Virus record (IMG/VR): IMGVR_UViG_3300045131_002929 | Coordinates: 82,618-146,617 of that record | From: a virus | Direction: 5' to 3' (one strand) | Length of the DNA stretch: 64,000 nucleotides | Part shown: positions 17,101 through 25,696 of the stretch, piece after piece | Numbering within the stretch: the first letter of the stretch is position 1 | Layout: each line of letters begins with the position of its first letter | Notes under the pieces: generated by a model | What the model was told of the DNA's origin: nothing | The model's input: only the letters and a program-made list of their open reading frames with translations | The model's database searches: none | Program-made: the position numbers and the translations under genes

Positions 17101-18156
17101 GTGCTTAACAACCCCCTATATGACGCGCTGCGCAAGCTCTACGGCAAGGTCCAGGTGGCCTGCGAGGGCGAGCAGGGCGTCATCACGGAGACGACGCGCG
17201 GCGATGGATGCCTGATCGCGACCCGCGCGTCGGGCGGCGAGCAGTACAAGCTGAACTGCCCGGTCTGCGGGGACACGCGCGGGCGGCTGTACATCAGCCA
17301 CTGGGCGTACCGCGTCATGACGAAGTCCGAAAAAAGACTGTGCACGAACGGGCTCATGCTCTGCCACAACGAGAAGTGCGACCTGCAGGATGTCAGATCC
17401 GCCATAGGCCGCGCCATCGGCCAGATGGAGGCCGGGACCATCCGACAGTGCGACATCGCGGCGGCCAAGAAGACGAAGATCATGGAACTGCCCGACAACG
17501 CGGTGCCTATCAACTCGATGGACGCGCCGGCGGCCTGCAAGGAGTATCTGGAGGACAGAGGCTTCGCGTTGGAAAGCCTCTACAGGGACTTCAAGGTCCA
17601 CGCCGTCGAGCGGCTGAAGGAATACCCGGAGCACGGCCCGAAGATCATATACCCGGTCTACTGGAACGGGGAGTGCGTCTTCTGGCAGGCCAGGCTTACC
17701 TACACGCCGACCAAGGAGCAGGCCCGGGCAGGGCATCACAAGTACTACATAACCCCTGGCGCGAAGAAGTCCGACTACCTGTACAACAGGGACGGGGCTT
17801 TGAAGTCGCTGGCGGAGGCCAGGCCCGGCGCCACCCGCTTTGTTGTTCTAACAGAAGGTGTTACCGACGTTCAACGCGTCGGGACCTGCGCTATGGCGTT
17901 CTTCGGCAAAGCGCCGTCGACCACCCAGCGGCAGATCATACGCTGGACGCCGCTGCACAGGGCCACCGGCATCCTGCTGCTGGACCCGGACGCGGCCGAC
18001 GACGCGGACGAGTTCATGGCGGAGAACGGCGGCACGAATCTATTCGCGGGCGGGCTGTACAGGGTCGACCTGCAGGACAAGGATCCGGCGGAGCACACCA
18101 CCGGCGAGATATGGAACAAGATAATCAAAGCTGTAAGCGCCGGCCAGGCCGGATAA
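17101..18156 (+). CDS. DNA primase, zinc-binding and TOPRIM
   Basis: I take GTG 17101 as the start, with GAAAGGA 11 bases upstream. An ATG at 17094 opens only a 4-codon ORF that overlaps this GTG. The 351-residue protein contains a zinc-binding region (CPVCG...CHNEKC) and a TOPRIM domain with LTEGVTDV (catalytic Glu) and LLLDPDA (Asp-x-Asp). Such primases make the RNA primers used by the polymerase and work with the DnaB-like helicase encoded just upstream. Length and motif order resemble the primase half of T7 gp4-type proteins, but without a fused helicase. Confidence 0.88.
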   Translation: MLNNPLYDALRKLYGKVQVACEGEQGVITETTRGDGCLIATRASGGEQYKLNCPVCGDTRGRLYISHWAYRVMTKSEKRLCTNGLMLCHNEKCDLQDVRSAIGRAIGQMEAGTIRQCDIAAAKKTKIMELPDNAVPINSMDAPAACKEYLEDRGFALESLYRDFKVHAVERLKEYPEHGPKIIYPVYWNGECVFWQARLTYTPTKEQARAGHHKYYITPGAKKSDYLYNRDGALKSLAEARPGATRFVVLTEGVTDVQRVGTCAMAFFGKAPSTTQRQIIRWTPLHRATGILLLDPDAADDADEFMAENGGTNLFAGGLYRVDLQDKDPAEHTTGEIWNKIIKAVSAGQAG

Positions 18157-18193
18157 CAGGAACGAAACAACAGGAGGAAGAGGGCATGCGAAC

Positions 18194-21100
18194 GTGAACA
18201 TTTCGATGTGGCGAAGCGGATCGAGTCCGCTGACAGGGCCGAGGATAGCGATCGACACGGAGACGGAGCTGATCGTCGACCACAGGACGCCGCCGCTGGT
18301 CCTGATGCAGGTGTACAGCGGCGGGGACACGGTGCACCTGGTCAAGTGGCAGGACGCCAAGGAGTACCTGGACAGGCTGTCGGAGGCCTGCCCAAAGTCC
18401 AGGGTCGTGTTCCACAACGCGCCTTTCGACATCGCCGTGCTGGACGGCCACCAGTGGCTGGAGACGGGCGTGGAGGACGGCCGCATCGGCGACACGATGC
18501 TCAGGTTCGCGCTGTGGAAGCTCGCCACCATGGGCGACTACGTCGCTTTGAACCTGGCGACCGCGGCAAGGGACGTGATCGGCATGCCGCTGAACAAATC
18601 CGAGGACATCCGACTCACGTTCAGCAGGGACATGATCGAGCCGGACGCCGCCCATAAGGAGTATGCCGCCGCCGACGTCATCGCCACCTGGCGGATCGAC
18701 GAGGCGATCCCGAGGAGCGGGACGCAGACGGAGGAGACGCAGGTGAAGGCGGCCATGGCGCTCTACGACATCTCCAGGACGGGCTTGGCCGTGGACGAGC
18801 AGCGAAGGGCCAAGCTGGAGGCCAGGTTCACCAGAAAAGTCGAAGAGACGCTGGAGATCCTGGACGCCAACGGGTACGTGCCCGGCAAGACCGGCAACAA
18901 GGCGGCGCTGCAGACGGCCCTGAAACTGATCGAGACCATGTACGGGATAAAGCTGCCGCGCACGGAGAAGAAGGGCGAGATAAGCGTGTCGAAGGAGGCC
19001 ATGGCCGAGATGTCGGAGGACATCCCGTTCCTGTCAGCGCTGAAGGAGCACGACCATTACAACAAGATCCTGTCAACGTACCTGCAGAAGGGCGTGGCAG
19101 GCGTGGACGGCCGCGTCCACACGCGCTTCAACACCCTGATAAAAACAGGGCGCACGTCGAGCTCAAAACCAAACCTTTTACTGCTCAACGAGTTACAACT
19201 CGCTGCATAATGTTGGAGGTTGTAAAACCCTTTGAATTGCTGGGATATCCTTAGGTCAACACACCACAGCGTGGCCGGCGACGGCGGGCGCGAAGGTTTG
19301 AGAAGAGGTTGACAAAAATACCTAAAAGGTATATAATAGATGTTAGGTATTAACAGGGGACAATCAGCAGGTAAGGGACTATGGTATGCAAGCAGACTCT
19401 CTGATAAGACTCGCGTTGAACGCTAGACTAGGCGACGGTTGTTTCTGGAAGCACCCTGAATGCGTGAACTACAAACTCGTATTCACAGGTACGAATAGAG
19501 ACTGGATCGCCTATAAAGGAAGAATGTTCGACAGGGAACCGAAGCTAGCGAGGAAAGCCGGATCGACTAGAGAAGGTGTATTCAAGAACTCTAAAGATTT
19601 GTGGAGCGTGACCACCCTGGTGGACCCGTTGTTCACCGAGTATAAGCACAAATCTATAGGAGAATGCTTCGACGAGGTTCTTAAAATCGACTTCTACCAC
19701 TGGTTTTTAGACGACGGGTCGGTCATAGAGAGGCGTGATTCATTCAAAGGGCGCCGCATGAACTACAGATACATCCTGTATCTAGGCAGCCTGTTGAGTG
19801 GTGACGCCTCCGACGAGGGCAGCTTCTTCGAAATGGTCGATCGAGTTTTCAAAGACACGCTGGCAGGCGCGAACCATGGAACGATCTCGCAGAACGGGTG
19901 CTCTAAGAACCCATGTAACGACAGGGCGTGGCAGATACCAGTCTGCATCGGACGCGAGCTCGCGATAGGGGCAGGCCGTCTAGGAGTCGAGGGATTCGAG
20001 AGAAAACTCAGATACAACCCATAGTTCAAACTTCAGAGACCATCCCGCAAGGGAGTAGGCGACCCAGGGTGAAGGGCGTCGAAGCAGAGGGGCGGTTCGA
20101 TCCCGCATGATATGGTCCGCTCACCATGGCGACATGGTGAAAGACGCCTGACCCGGGCGTCTCAACAAAAGGCAACAGCTACCAAGGGCCGACGGCATTC
20201 GAGGGATGTACATCCCGGCCGACGGTCACGTGTTCTCGGCCACGGACTACGCGCAGCTGGAGTTATGCGCGCTGGCGCAGCACTGCAAGACGACCTACGG
20301 TAAGTCGAAACTGGCCGAGGTCATCAACGACGGCACGGACGTCCACAAGTTCCTAGCGTCCAAGATATACAACATCGACGTCGGGCAGGTTACGAAAGAT
20401 CAGAGGCAACTGGCTAAGGCAGCCTCATTCGGTCTACCTGGCGGATTAGCCGCCCGGACATTCGTGACGTACGCCAAGGGGTACGGTGTGGACATCGACG
20501 AGCCGAGGGCTCAGGAGGTCAAGGCCATCTGGCTTAAAGCTTTCCCTGAGATGGAGGAGCACCTAAAGCCGATCAGCGTGGAGGACGACTACGGCAGGCC
20601 GTGTTTCACGGCGGTGACGCTGACAGGGAGGAAACGAAGCAACGCCACGTACTGCGAGGCTTGCAACTACGTCTTCCAAGGCCTTAAACTAGCTGCGTGA
20701 GGCCTATAAACGGGGTGAATTCGAAGGAAGCCGACTTGTCTATACCAGGAACACTGGTACGGTAACTTCGAGCCAAACCCCCATGGCGACATGGGGGAAG
20801 CGTGTAACGACTAGGTTCCCGAGTCTCACTGAGACGGTAATGGAGCCCAAGAGCGCCCTGGACCCTTAATAAGGGTTGTGACATAGTCTAAACTGACGCG
20901 AAGACTGGTGTTGCGTCAGAAGCGCCGGATAAAGAGCCGGCGCGGTAATAACATTGGCAGCGGACGGAGCGAAGCTCGCCCTCTGGGAGCTCCGCAAAAA
21001 AGGGTTGCGAATTACAAATTTTATTCATGATGAAGTACTTGCAGAGCTACCCGAAGGCAGCATAGACGATCTCAACCAGGAGGTGCACGACATAGAGCGT

Positions 21101-21271
21101 ACGATGATCGACGCGATGCGGCAGGTACTGCCCGACATCGACGTGAAGGCCGAATCGGCCTTGATGGACCGCTGGTACAAGGCGGATGGCATGAGGGACT
21201 CGGCAGGGCGGCTCGTCGTCATTACCGAGGCTATGATCGAGGCCGAGCAGGCCAAAAAGAAGAAAAAGTAA
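18194..21271 (+). CDS. polA: Family A DNA polymerase, three exons split by two group I introns
   Basis: The exons are 18194-19177, 20173-20685 and 20957-21271, which join to 603 codons. The 3'-5' exonuclease motifs are IAIDTETE, HNAPFDIAVL and YAAADV. After splicing, TGRTSSSKPNL runs into QQLPRADGIRGM, followed by motif A TDYAQLEL, motif B RQLAKAASFGLPGG, FQGL joined to AADGAKLAL, and motif C FIHDEV. All catalytic residues are present, so an active replicative polymerase is expected. Exon 1 begins at a GTG; an ATG at 18186 behind AGGAGG opens only a 3-codon ORF. The first splice point could also be placed one base earlier with the same protein. Without intron removal every piece stops early, so splicing is required. 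Confidence 0.9.
19309..19337 (+). promoter_or_regulatory. Perfect sigma70-type promoter inside intron 1
   Basis: TTGACA at 19309-19314 and TATAAT at 19332-19337 are separated by exactly 17 bases, a perfect match to the bacterial consensus. The spacer holds the palindrome TACCT-AAA-AGGTA, and AATACCT is repeated in inverted form as AGGTATT just downstream of the -10, so an operator or an RNA hairpin is possible. It should drive the endonuclease gene at 19386 independently of the polymerase operon. Confidence 0.85.
19386..20024 (+). CDS. LAGLIDADG homing endonuclease, intron-encoded
   Basis: This 212-residue protein lies wholly inside group I intron 1, behind AGGTAAGGGA. Two LAGLIDADG-like helices are visible: LALNARLGDGCFW near residue 9 and FYHWFLDDGSVI near residue 104, both with the acidic metal-binding residue. 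Such enzymes cut intronless alleles and spread the intron by repair. Codons are more A/T-rich than in the flanking exons, a sign of separate origin. It ends before the intron 3' core, so expression need not block splicing. Confidence 0.88.
   Translation: MQADSLIRLALNARLGDGCFWKHPECVNYKLVFTGTNRDWIAYKGRMFDREPKLARKAGSTREGVFKNSKDLWSVTTLVDPLFTEYKHKSIGECFDEVLKIDFYHWFLDDGSVIERRDSFKGRRMNYRYILYLGSLLSGDASDEGSFFEMVDRVFKDTLAGANHGTISQNGCSKNPCNDRAWQIPVCIGRELAIGAGRLGVEGFERKLRYNP
20686..20956 (+). ncRNA. Group I intron 2 in polA, ORF-less
   Basis: This 271-nt insertion divides FQGL from AADGAKL. The 5' exon ends in U (CTT) and the intron ends in G (ACATTG). Characteristic elements are the P-like ACGGGGTGAATTCGAAGG, R-like GTGTAACGACTAGG and S-like GACATAGTCTAAAC, typical of compact subgroup IA phage introns, plus a hairpin CCCCCATGG-CGA-CATGGGGG. 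No endonuclease gene is present, so it would depend on another enzyme for mobility. The short exon 3 after it begins with an AT-rich stretch. Confidence 0.9.
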
Positions 21272-21290
21272 CCAAACACAGGAGCACCAA

Positions 21291-22613
21291 ATGGCTTACA
21301 AAAGCTCACACACGTCCAATGAGCGCGAGGAGCGCGGGAACTACATGATCAGCAGCCGGTACCCGAACCACTATTTCACAAAACCCAACCAGCAAGGCAT
21401 GAAACGCTGGGAGTTCAGGCTCTACCCGGCATACGACCAGGAGCGCGGCGAGTGGCTGCCGCAGTCGTTCCACGCGGACGGCGATCCGGTCAACGGGATC
21501 GGCGAGTCGTTCCGCGCGTACGAGTGCGCCATGTTCCTCGGCAACAAGATGATCAGCTTCATCAGCGAGACCACTGACTACCCAGAGAAGAACAGCCCGG
21601 CGTACATGTTCGTGAAGCGGATACTCAAGTTCTTCGAGGAGGAGGGCAAGCGCCGCGTCGACCCTGAGTGGCTCAAATGGCGCGACACCTTCAAGCTGTC
21701 CGTCCCGGGCGTCTGCATGCTCACCCAAGGCCTGCTGCTGCACAACCACGAGGGGCCGGTGGCCGACAAGATGGGCAACCCCCGCGGCCCGTGCGTGATC
21801 TACCTCCCAAGGTCGGCCACGATGGACATGGAGCCCAAGCTCACGACGAAGATCCAGCAGAACAAGCCGCTCTCCGCGGAGAACAGCCTGATCGGAGACA
21901 TCACAAGCCCGGAGAAGGGCCGGATCATCGTCATCACGACCACTCCGTCCCAATCCTTCGGCAACAGGCCCGGCAAGAACACGGAGCTGTATGTCATCAA
22001 CTCCGGCGCGGAGTTCCCGCTGGATCCCGACTACTGCCGCCGCAGCTACGTCCCGTGGGCGCAGCTGGTCCAGCTGCACGACGCCAAGTGGCAGATCGGG
22101 AAGCTGGTGGAGACGTTCGACGCCAAGAGCGTGGACTACGCGCTCGGCAAGGATCCGGACTACGGCAAGCTGCTGCCGGAAGGCGTGAAAGGCGCCCACT
22201 GGAACCACCCGAGCGAAGGCGCCCCGGTATCCATGTACCAGCCGCCCGCGCCGCCGGTCTACCAGCAGCCCGTGTATCAACAGCCCGCGTATCAACAGCC
22301 GCCGGCGCCGCCCGTCTACCAACAGCCGGCGTACCAACAACCAGCCCCCGCCGCCTACCAGCAGCCGGTTCCGCCCGCCGCCTACCAGCAGCAGGCTCCC
22401 GCCGCCTACCACCCGCAGCAGCCGGTTCCGCCGGCCGCCTACCAGCAGCCGGCCTACTCGCCAAACGTGGTCGTCGACGCGGACGGCGATGTCACGGTCA
22501 TGGACGAGGGCGCGCAGCACGTGGCCCCGCCGGCGAACCCGGCCGCCAACGAGCTGCTCCGGTCCATCATGGAGGAGCGCGAGCGTCAGATGAAGGCCCA
22601 GGGCCTGAAGTAG
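21291..22613 (+). CDS. Probable ssDNA-binding protein with Pro/Gln/Tyr repeat tail
   Basis: This 440-residue protein sits between the polymerase and the recombinase, where phages often place their single-strand binding protein. The N-terminal ~300 residues form a mixed beta domain without a motif I can name. Residues about 315-390 are a low-complexity array of YQQP(A/V) and PAAYQQP units. The C-terminus is charged (EERERQMKAQGLK) rather than the acidic tail of classical SSB. The role as SSB is inferred from position only; a structural or recombination accessory role is equally possible. An inverted repeat follows its stop. Confidence 0.55.
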   Translation: MAYKSSHTSNEREERGNYMISSRYPNHYFTKPNQQGMKRWEFRLYPAYDQERGEWLPQSFHADGDPVNGIGESFRAYECAMFLGNKMISFISETTDYPEKNSPAYMFVKRILKFFEEEGKRRVDPEWLKWRDTFKLSVPGVCMLTQGLLLHNHEGPVADKMGNPRGPCVIYLPRSATMDMEPKLTTKIQQNKPLSAENSLIGDITSPEKGRIIVITTTPSQSFGNRPGKNTELYVINSGAEFPLDPDYCRRSYVPWAQLVQLHDAKWQIGKLVETFDAKSVDYALGKDPDYGKLLPEGVKGAHWNHPSEGAPVSMYQPPAPPVYQQPVYQQPAYQQPPAPPVYQQPAYQQPAPAAYQQPVPPAAYQQQAPAAYHPQQPVPPAAYQQPAYSPNVVVDADGDVTVMDEGAQHVAPPANPAANELLRSIMEERERQMKAQGLK

Positions 22614-22620
22614 CAGCCAC

Positions 22621-22646
22621 GGCCGGCGGGCCCGCAGCCGCCGGCC
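22621..22646 (+). terminator. GC-rich hairpin after the SSB-like gene
   Basis: GGCCGGCGG and CCGCCGGCC form a 9-bp stem with an 8-base loop, directly after the stop of the 440-residue protein. Only TATTT follows, so it is a weak rho-independent terminator at best; it could also protect the upstream mRNA end or reduce read-through into the recombinase gene. Confidence 0.4.
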
Positions 22647-22668
22647 TATTTCCAAACATGAGGCTTAC

Positions 22669-23868
22669 ATGGGTTTCTTCGAAAGTTACATAGAGGAGGC
22701 GCGGAAGAAGTTCGGCGACGACAAGCTTCTCGTCGGCAAGGAGGAGGATCAAGACCTGTTCGGGGTCGAGCTGCCCTCCTTTTCGCTCCAGTATCTGATC
22801 CACAGCAACATTCTGCCGATGTCCAAAATCATCGGCCTGGCCGGGCCGCCCGCCTCGTTCAAGTCGGCCATGGGGTTCGAGATCCTGAAGTGGCACGCGC
22901 AGGCCGGCGGCTACGGCCACCTGATCGAGACGGAGAACAAGCTGAACCCCGCGTTCCGGGACAGCGTCCTCGGCAAGGAGGCGGCCAGAGCCGTGAAGAC
23001 CGACACTGTGGACAGCGTGGAGCAGGCCCAGATGCTGTTCAGCAACGCGCTGAAGTACTACAGGTCCAAATGCCCGGGCAAGGACATCCCGTTCGCCGTC
23101 GACGTGGACTCGCTAGGCGCGTCGGCCGCGGCGGCGATGCTCGACGAGATCGAAAAGACGGGCCACGCGTCCAGGACGTACCCGGAGGCGGCGCTGCTCT
23201 GGACTTTCTATTTCAAGAAGATCAGCTCCGACATCATCGGACTGCCTTTCACGGTCGTGTTCACGAACCACCTGAAGGAGAAGATGGACAGCAAGGTGGC
23301 GTTCGCCGAGAAGCCGACCACCAAACAGGGCGGCGTGGCCCAGGACTTCCACGCGATGTACTACCTGTACTTCACGCGGGTGGCCGACATCAACCTGGCT
23401 TCCAGGGAGGGCGCGCTGATCAGCATCAAGGCCCATAAATGCGGCACGGGTCCGGCCCGGCGCAAGATCGAGGTGCCTGTCCTGTGGCATTTCGAGGAGG
23501 ACCCCGAGACCGGCAAGACCAGGCAGATCACCACATGGGACTGGCACGCCTCCACGGCCAAGCTGATGGTGTCGGAGCAGATCGTAGGCAGGATCCGCGA
23601 CGTCTCGGACGTCACGGTGCAGTCCAATAGGTACTCCTCGAAAAGGCTCGGCGTGGCCAGCGTGTCCGACACGGAGCTCGGCGCGGCGCTGTGGGCGGAC
23701 AAGGCCTACATGAAGGAGCTGCGCCAGGCTACCGGGTTCCCTGAGTGGCGAGTATGGTCCAAGCCGGAGGTCAAGCAGGCTAAACCGGAAAAGGCGGAGA
23801 AGCCTGCCGCGGCCAAGAAGCCGAAGGCCGAGAAGCAGTCGGAGCCGGCGAATGGCGCGGACGCCTGA
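22669..23868 (+). CDS. RecA/UvsX-like recombinase
   Basis: A 399-residue RecA-fold protein with Walker A GPPASFKS near residue 64, a conserved acidic segment HLIETENKL, a Walker-B-like PFAVDVDSLGA, and FTNHLKEK followed by a flexible KPTTKQGG loop. This pattern is that of UvsX/RecA recombinases, which coat ssDNA and drive strand exchange. With the gp46/47-like and UvsW-like genes upstream it completes a T4-like recombination-dependent replication set. The C-terminal ~40 residues are Lys/Glu/Ala-rich and probably disordered. The end overlaps the next gene by 17 bases. Confidence 0.85.
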   Translation: MGFFESYIEEARKKFGDDKLLVGKEEDQDLFGVELPSFSLQYLIHSNILPMSKIIGLAGPPASFKSAMGFEILKWHAQAGGYGHLIETENKLNPAFRDSVLGKEAARAVKTDTVDSVEQAQMLFSNALKYYRSKCPGKDIPFAVDVDSLGASAAAAMLDEIEKTGHASRTYPEAALLWTFYFKKISSDIIGLPFTVVFTNHLKEKMDSKVAFAEKPTTKQGGVAQDFHAMYYLYFTRVADINLASREGALISIKAHKCGTGPARRKIEVPVLWHFEEDPETGKTRQITTWDWHASTAKLMVSEQIVGRIRDVSDVTVQSNRYSSKRLGVASVSDTELGAALWADKAYMKELRQATGFPEWRVWSKPEVKQAKPEKAEKPAAAKKPKAEKQSEPANGADA

Positions 23869-24316
23869 GGGGTTCTTCGACGGGTGGGACGCGGCCAAGG
23901 CGAAGACCAAGGCCGCGGCCACCCTGAGCTACGGCGCGAAGGCGCTGGAGAAGGTCTGGCCGGGCTGCGTGGAGCGCAGGCGGCTGAAGGAAGGGGCCAA
24001 CCCCTTCCAGGAGGCATACCACAAAACAGGCGCCCGCGTGTTCGACGAGATGACGGCGTTCAAGGCGGACGCCAGGATACAAACACTGCTAAAAGGCTTT
24101 TTCAAGTCCGAACTGTGGAAAAAGTTCGCCGAACGGCTTGAAGAATCCAAAGAAGCGGCTATCGTCTTCAACGTCGTCGGCGCCGGCGATTGGGTGGTGC
24201 ACGCCAGGCGGAACTGGCGCAGGCCCGACGCGGGCCGCCCGCTGATCATGTATAGCGGCTCCGAGGGCGGAACCGTGGTGATACAGGAAATGGCTCAACT
24301 CGTCGAAAGGCAGTAG
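23852..24316 (+). CDS. Unknown 154-residue protein, coupled to recombinase
   Basis: The start lies inside the recombinase end, suggesting coupled translation. The N-terminal half is basic and helical (Lys/Ala-rich) and the C-terminal part contains Trp-rich strands (GAGDWVVHARRNWRRP). A DNA- or recombinase-binding helper such as a mediator protein would fit the position, but there is no supporting motif. Confidence 0.6.
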   Translation: MARTPEGFFDGWDAAKAKTKAAATLSYGAKALEKVWPGCVERRRLKEGANPFQEAYHKTGARVFDEMTAFKADARIQTLLKGFFKSELWKKFAERLEESKEAAIVFNVVGAGDWVVHARRNWRRPDAGRPLIMYSGSEGGTVVIQEMAQLVERQ

Positions 24317-24319
24317 ACA

Positions 24320-25153
24320 ATGGGAGAGATCGTAAAAACCGAGCTGGCAGGGACGCAGGATCTGAAATCCGAGGCCGTGGGCAGGGAGACGCTGGAGAAG
24401 CTGCGCGAGATCGCCTCAGGCAGCCACAAGCATGAGAGCTACCAGGCTCTTGTGGAGTACCACAGGCGGCACATGCGCGGCTTCTACCGGAAAGCCATGG
24501 TGGCGCGGTGGGAGCTTGGCCACGACCTGTTGAAGATCAGGAACGGATCCGTGTACGGCGAGAAGACGCTGGAGAAGTTCGTCGAGGACCTGAACGACCC
24601 TTCGTTCTCCACTAAGCTGGCTTACGCCTGCGCCCAGTTCGCCGAGATGTTCTCCCCTGAGGAGCTCTGCGAGACCATGCGCTACGAGCATGTGTACTGG
24701 GGCGTCGTGACCCGGCTCATGCGCGTCAAGGACCGCGAGGACAGGCGCAGGCTGATGAAGGCTCTGGACTCAGGCGAGATACAGGCGTCCAAGCTCGACG
24801 AGGAGCTGCGCCGGATGAAGGATTCCGCGGAGGAGTCCGAAGCGCCGGACGAGGATCTCGGCGATTCGCGCGTGGAGAGCGGCGAGGCCGGCCAGTCGGA
24901 AAACCCGCAGGAGCGGAAGACCGTCACGAAAGGCTTCAGACAGCTCATAGAGCACTGCGCCCTGCTCCGCAAAGCATGCAAGCAGGCCATGAAGGATCTC
25001 CAGAATCTGGACCTGGTGGCGGACAACGACGAGAAGTACGAAGAGGCCGTCGAAGTCATGTGCGACGCCGTGGAGGAAGCCTCCGCCGCCATCGAGCTGC
25101 TCTCGGAGTATAAGACCGAGGCCGCGCGCTACGCCACCCCCTCAAGAAGTTAG
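24320..25153 (+). CDS. Unknown helical protein, 277 residues
   Basis: It begins 3 bases after the upstream stop. The N-terminal ~150 residues are helical with aromatic and basic positions (YHRRHMRGFYRKAMVARWELGH), vaguely like the N-terminal domain of YhcG/DUF1016 proteins, but I am not confident. A hydrophilic acidic linker follows (about 165-200), then a second helical domain. The gene continues the same operon. Function unknown. Confidence 0.6.
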   Translation: MGEIVKTELAGTQDLKSEAVGRETLEKLREIASGSHKHESYQALVEYHRRHMRGFYRKAMVARWELGHDLLKIRNGSVYGEKTLEKFVEDLNDPSFSTKLAYACAQFAEMFSPEELCETMRYEHVYWGVVTRLMRVKDREDRRRLMKALDSGEIQASKLDEELRRMKDSAEESEAPDEDLGDSRVESGEAGQSENPQERKTVTKGFRQLIEHCALLRKACKQAMKDLQNLDLVADNDEKYEEAVEVMCDAVEEASAAIELLSEYKTEAARYATPSRS

Positions 25154-25162
25154 GAGGCGGCG

Positions 25163-25696
25163 ATGTCAGGCCCAGCTTTGCGAAGATGCCTGTTGTGCCG
25201 CCTGCGGTTCTGTTCGAGCTGCTCAGGCGAGCGGTACTGTCCGACATGTAGGAAAAGACATAAGACAAGGTTGCAGTCCGGCGTGGAGGTCATACCGTGC
25301 ACGGCCTCCATGGAGCGGCACATGCAGACCGTCGAGCTGTTCGGGGCGGGCAAACTGGAGATGGACCCGAGCCCCGAGCTGCTGACGCGGGTGGACAGGT
25401 TCCTGGCCGACCCTGGAGCCGACTTCGACGACTCCGAGATATATGACCTGATCGACAAAGCCTCTAAACCCAAACGAAGGAGCACGCGAACATGGGCCAC
25501 GAAGAAGATCGCAAGGAAGCCGGAACTGGCTCCGCCCGCTCCTCCGCCGCCGAAGGCTCCGGAGCCGCCGGCGGTGGCGGTCGAGCCCGGCGAGTCCATC
25601 ACGGCGTCCGCCGGCACTCTCACGAAAGTACGCAGAGTCCGCGCCGGCAAGGCGCGGCAGTTCGCGGCCTGGGATGACGACATGCTCTGCGGCTGA
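25163..25696 (+). CDS. Zinc-ribbon protein with Pro/Ala linker
   Basis: This 177-residue protein opens with a Cys-rich segment CLLCRLRFCSSC...CPTC, very likely binding one or two zinc ions. A Pro/Ala-rich linker (APPAPPPPKAPEPP) spans about residues 125-140, and the tail is basic then acidic. The start has AGGAGG. Its end overlaps the next gene by 23 bases. Zinc ribbon plus flexible linker suggests an adaptor in nucleic acid or protein binding; no specific role can be given. Confidence 0.65.
   Translation: MSGPALRRCLLCRLRFCSSCSGERYCPTCRKRHKTRLQSGVEVIPCTASMERHMQTVELFGAGKLEMDPSPELLTRVDRFLADPGADFDDSEIYDLIDKASKPKRRSTRTWATKKIARKPELAPPAPPPPKAPEPPAVAVEPGESITASAGTLTKVRRVRAGKARQFAAWDDDMLCG

Larger units (their letters stand above)
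19178..20172 (+). ncRNA. Group I intron 1 in polA
   Basis: This 995-nt insertion separates PNL from QQLPRAD. The 5' exon ends in U and the intron ends in G, as group I chemistry requires. Core elements are recognisable: P/Q-like AATTGCTGGGATATCC (about 19233), R-like CTTCAGAGACC (about 20030) and S-like ATGATATGGTCC (about 20106), with a downstream hairpin CACCATGG-CGA-CATGGTG in the P9 region. A homing endonuclease gene with its own promoter fills the middle. The insertion site lies in a conserved polymerase motif, as is usual for mobile introns. Confidence 0.9.

Noticed and set aside
17094-17108. Real gene start at ATG 17094 for the primase
   Set aside because: That ATG leads to TAA after four codons; the primase frame starts at GTG 17101.
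18194-21271. polA as a pseudogene broken by stop codons
   Set aside because: Each break coincides with a group I intron whose ends give a perfect join of polymerase motifs.
21306-22655. Long minus-strand frame opposite the SSB-like gene
   Set aside because: It mirrors a GC-rich plus-strand gene, has Arg/Val/Leu-biased composition and no ribosome-binding site or motif.
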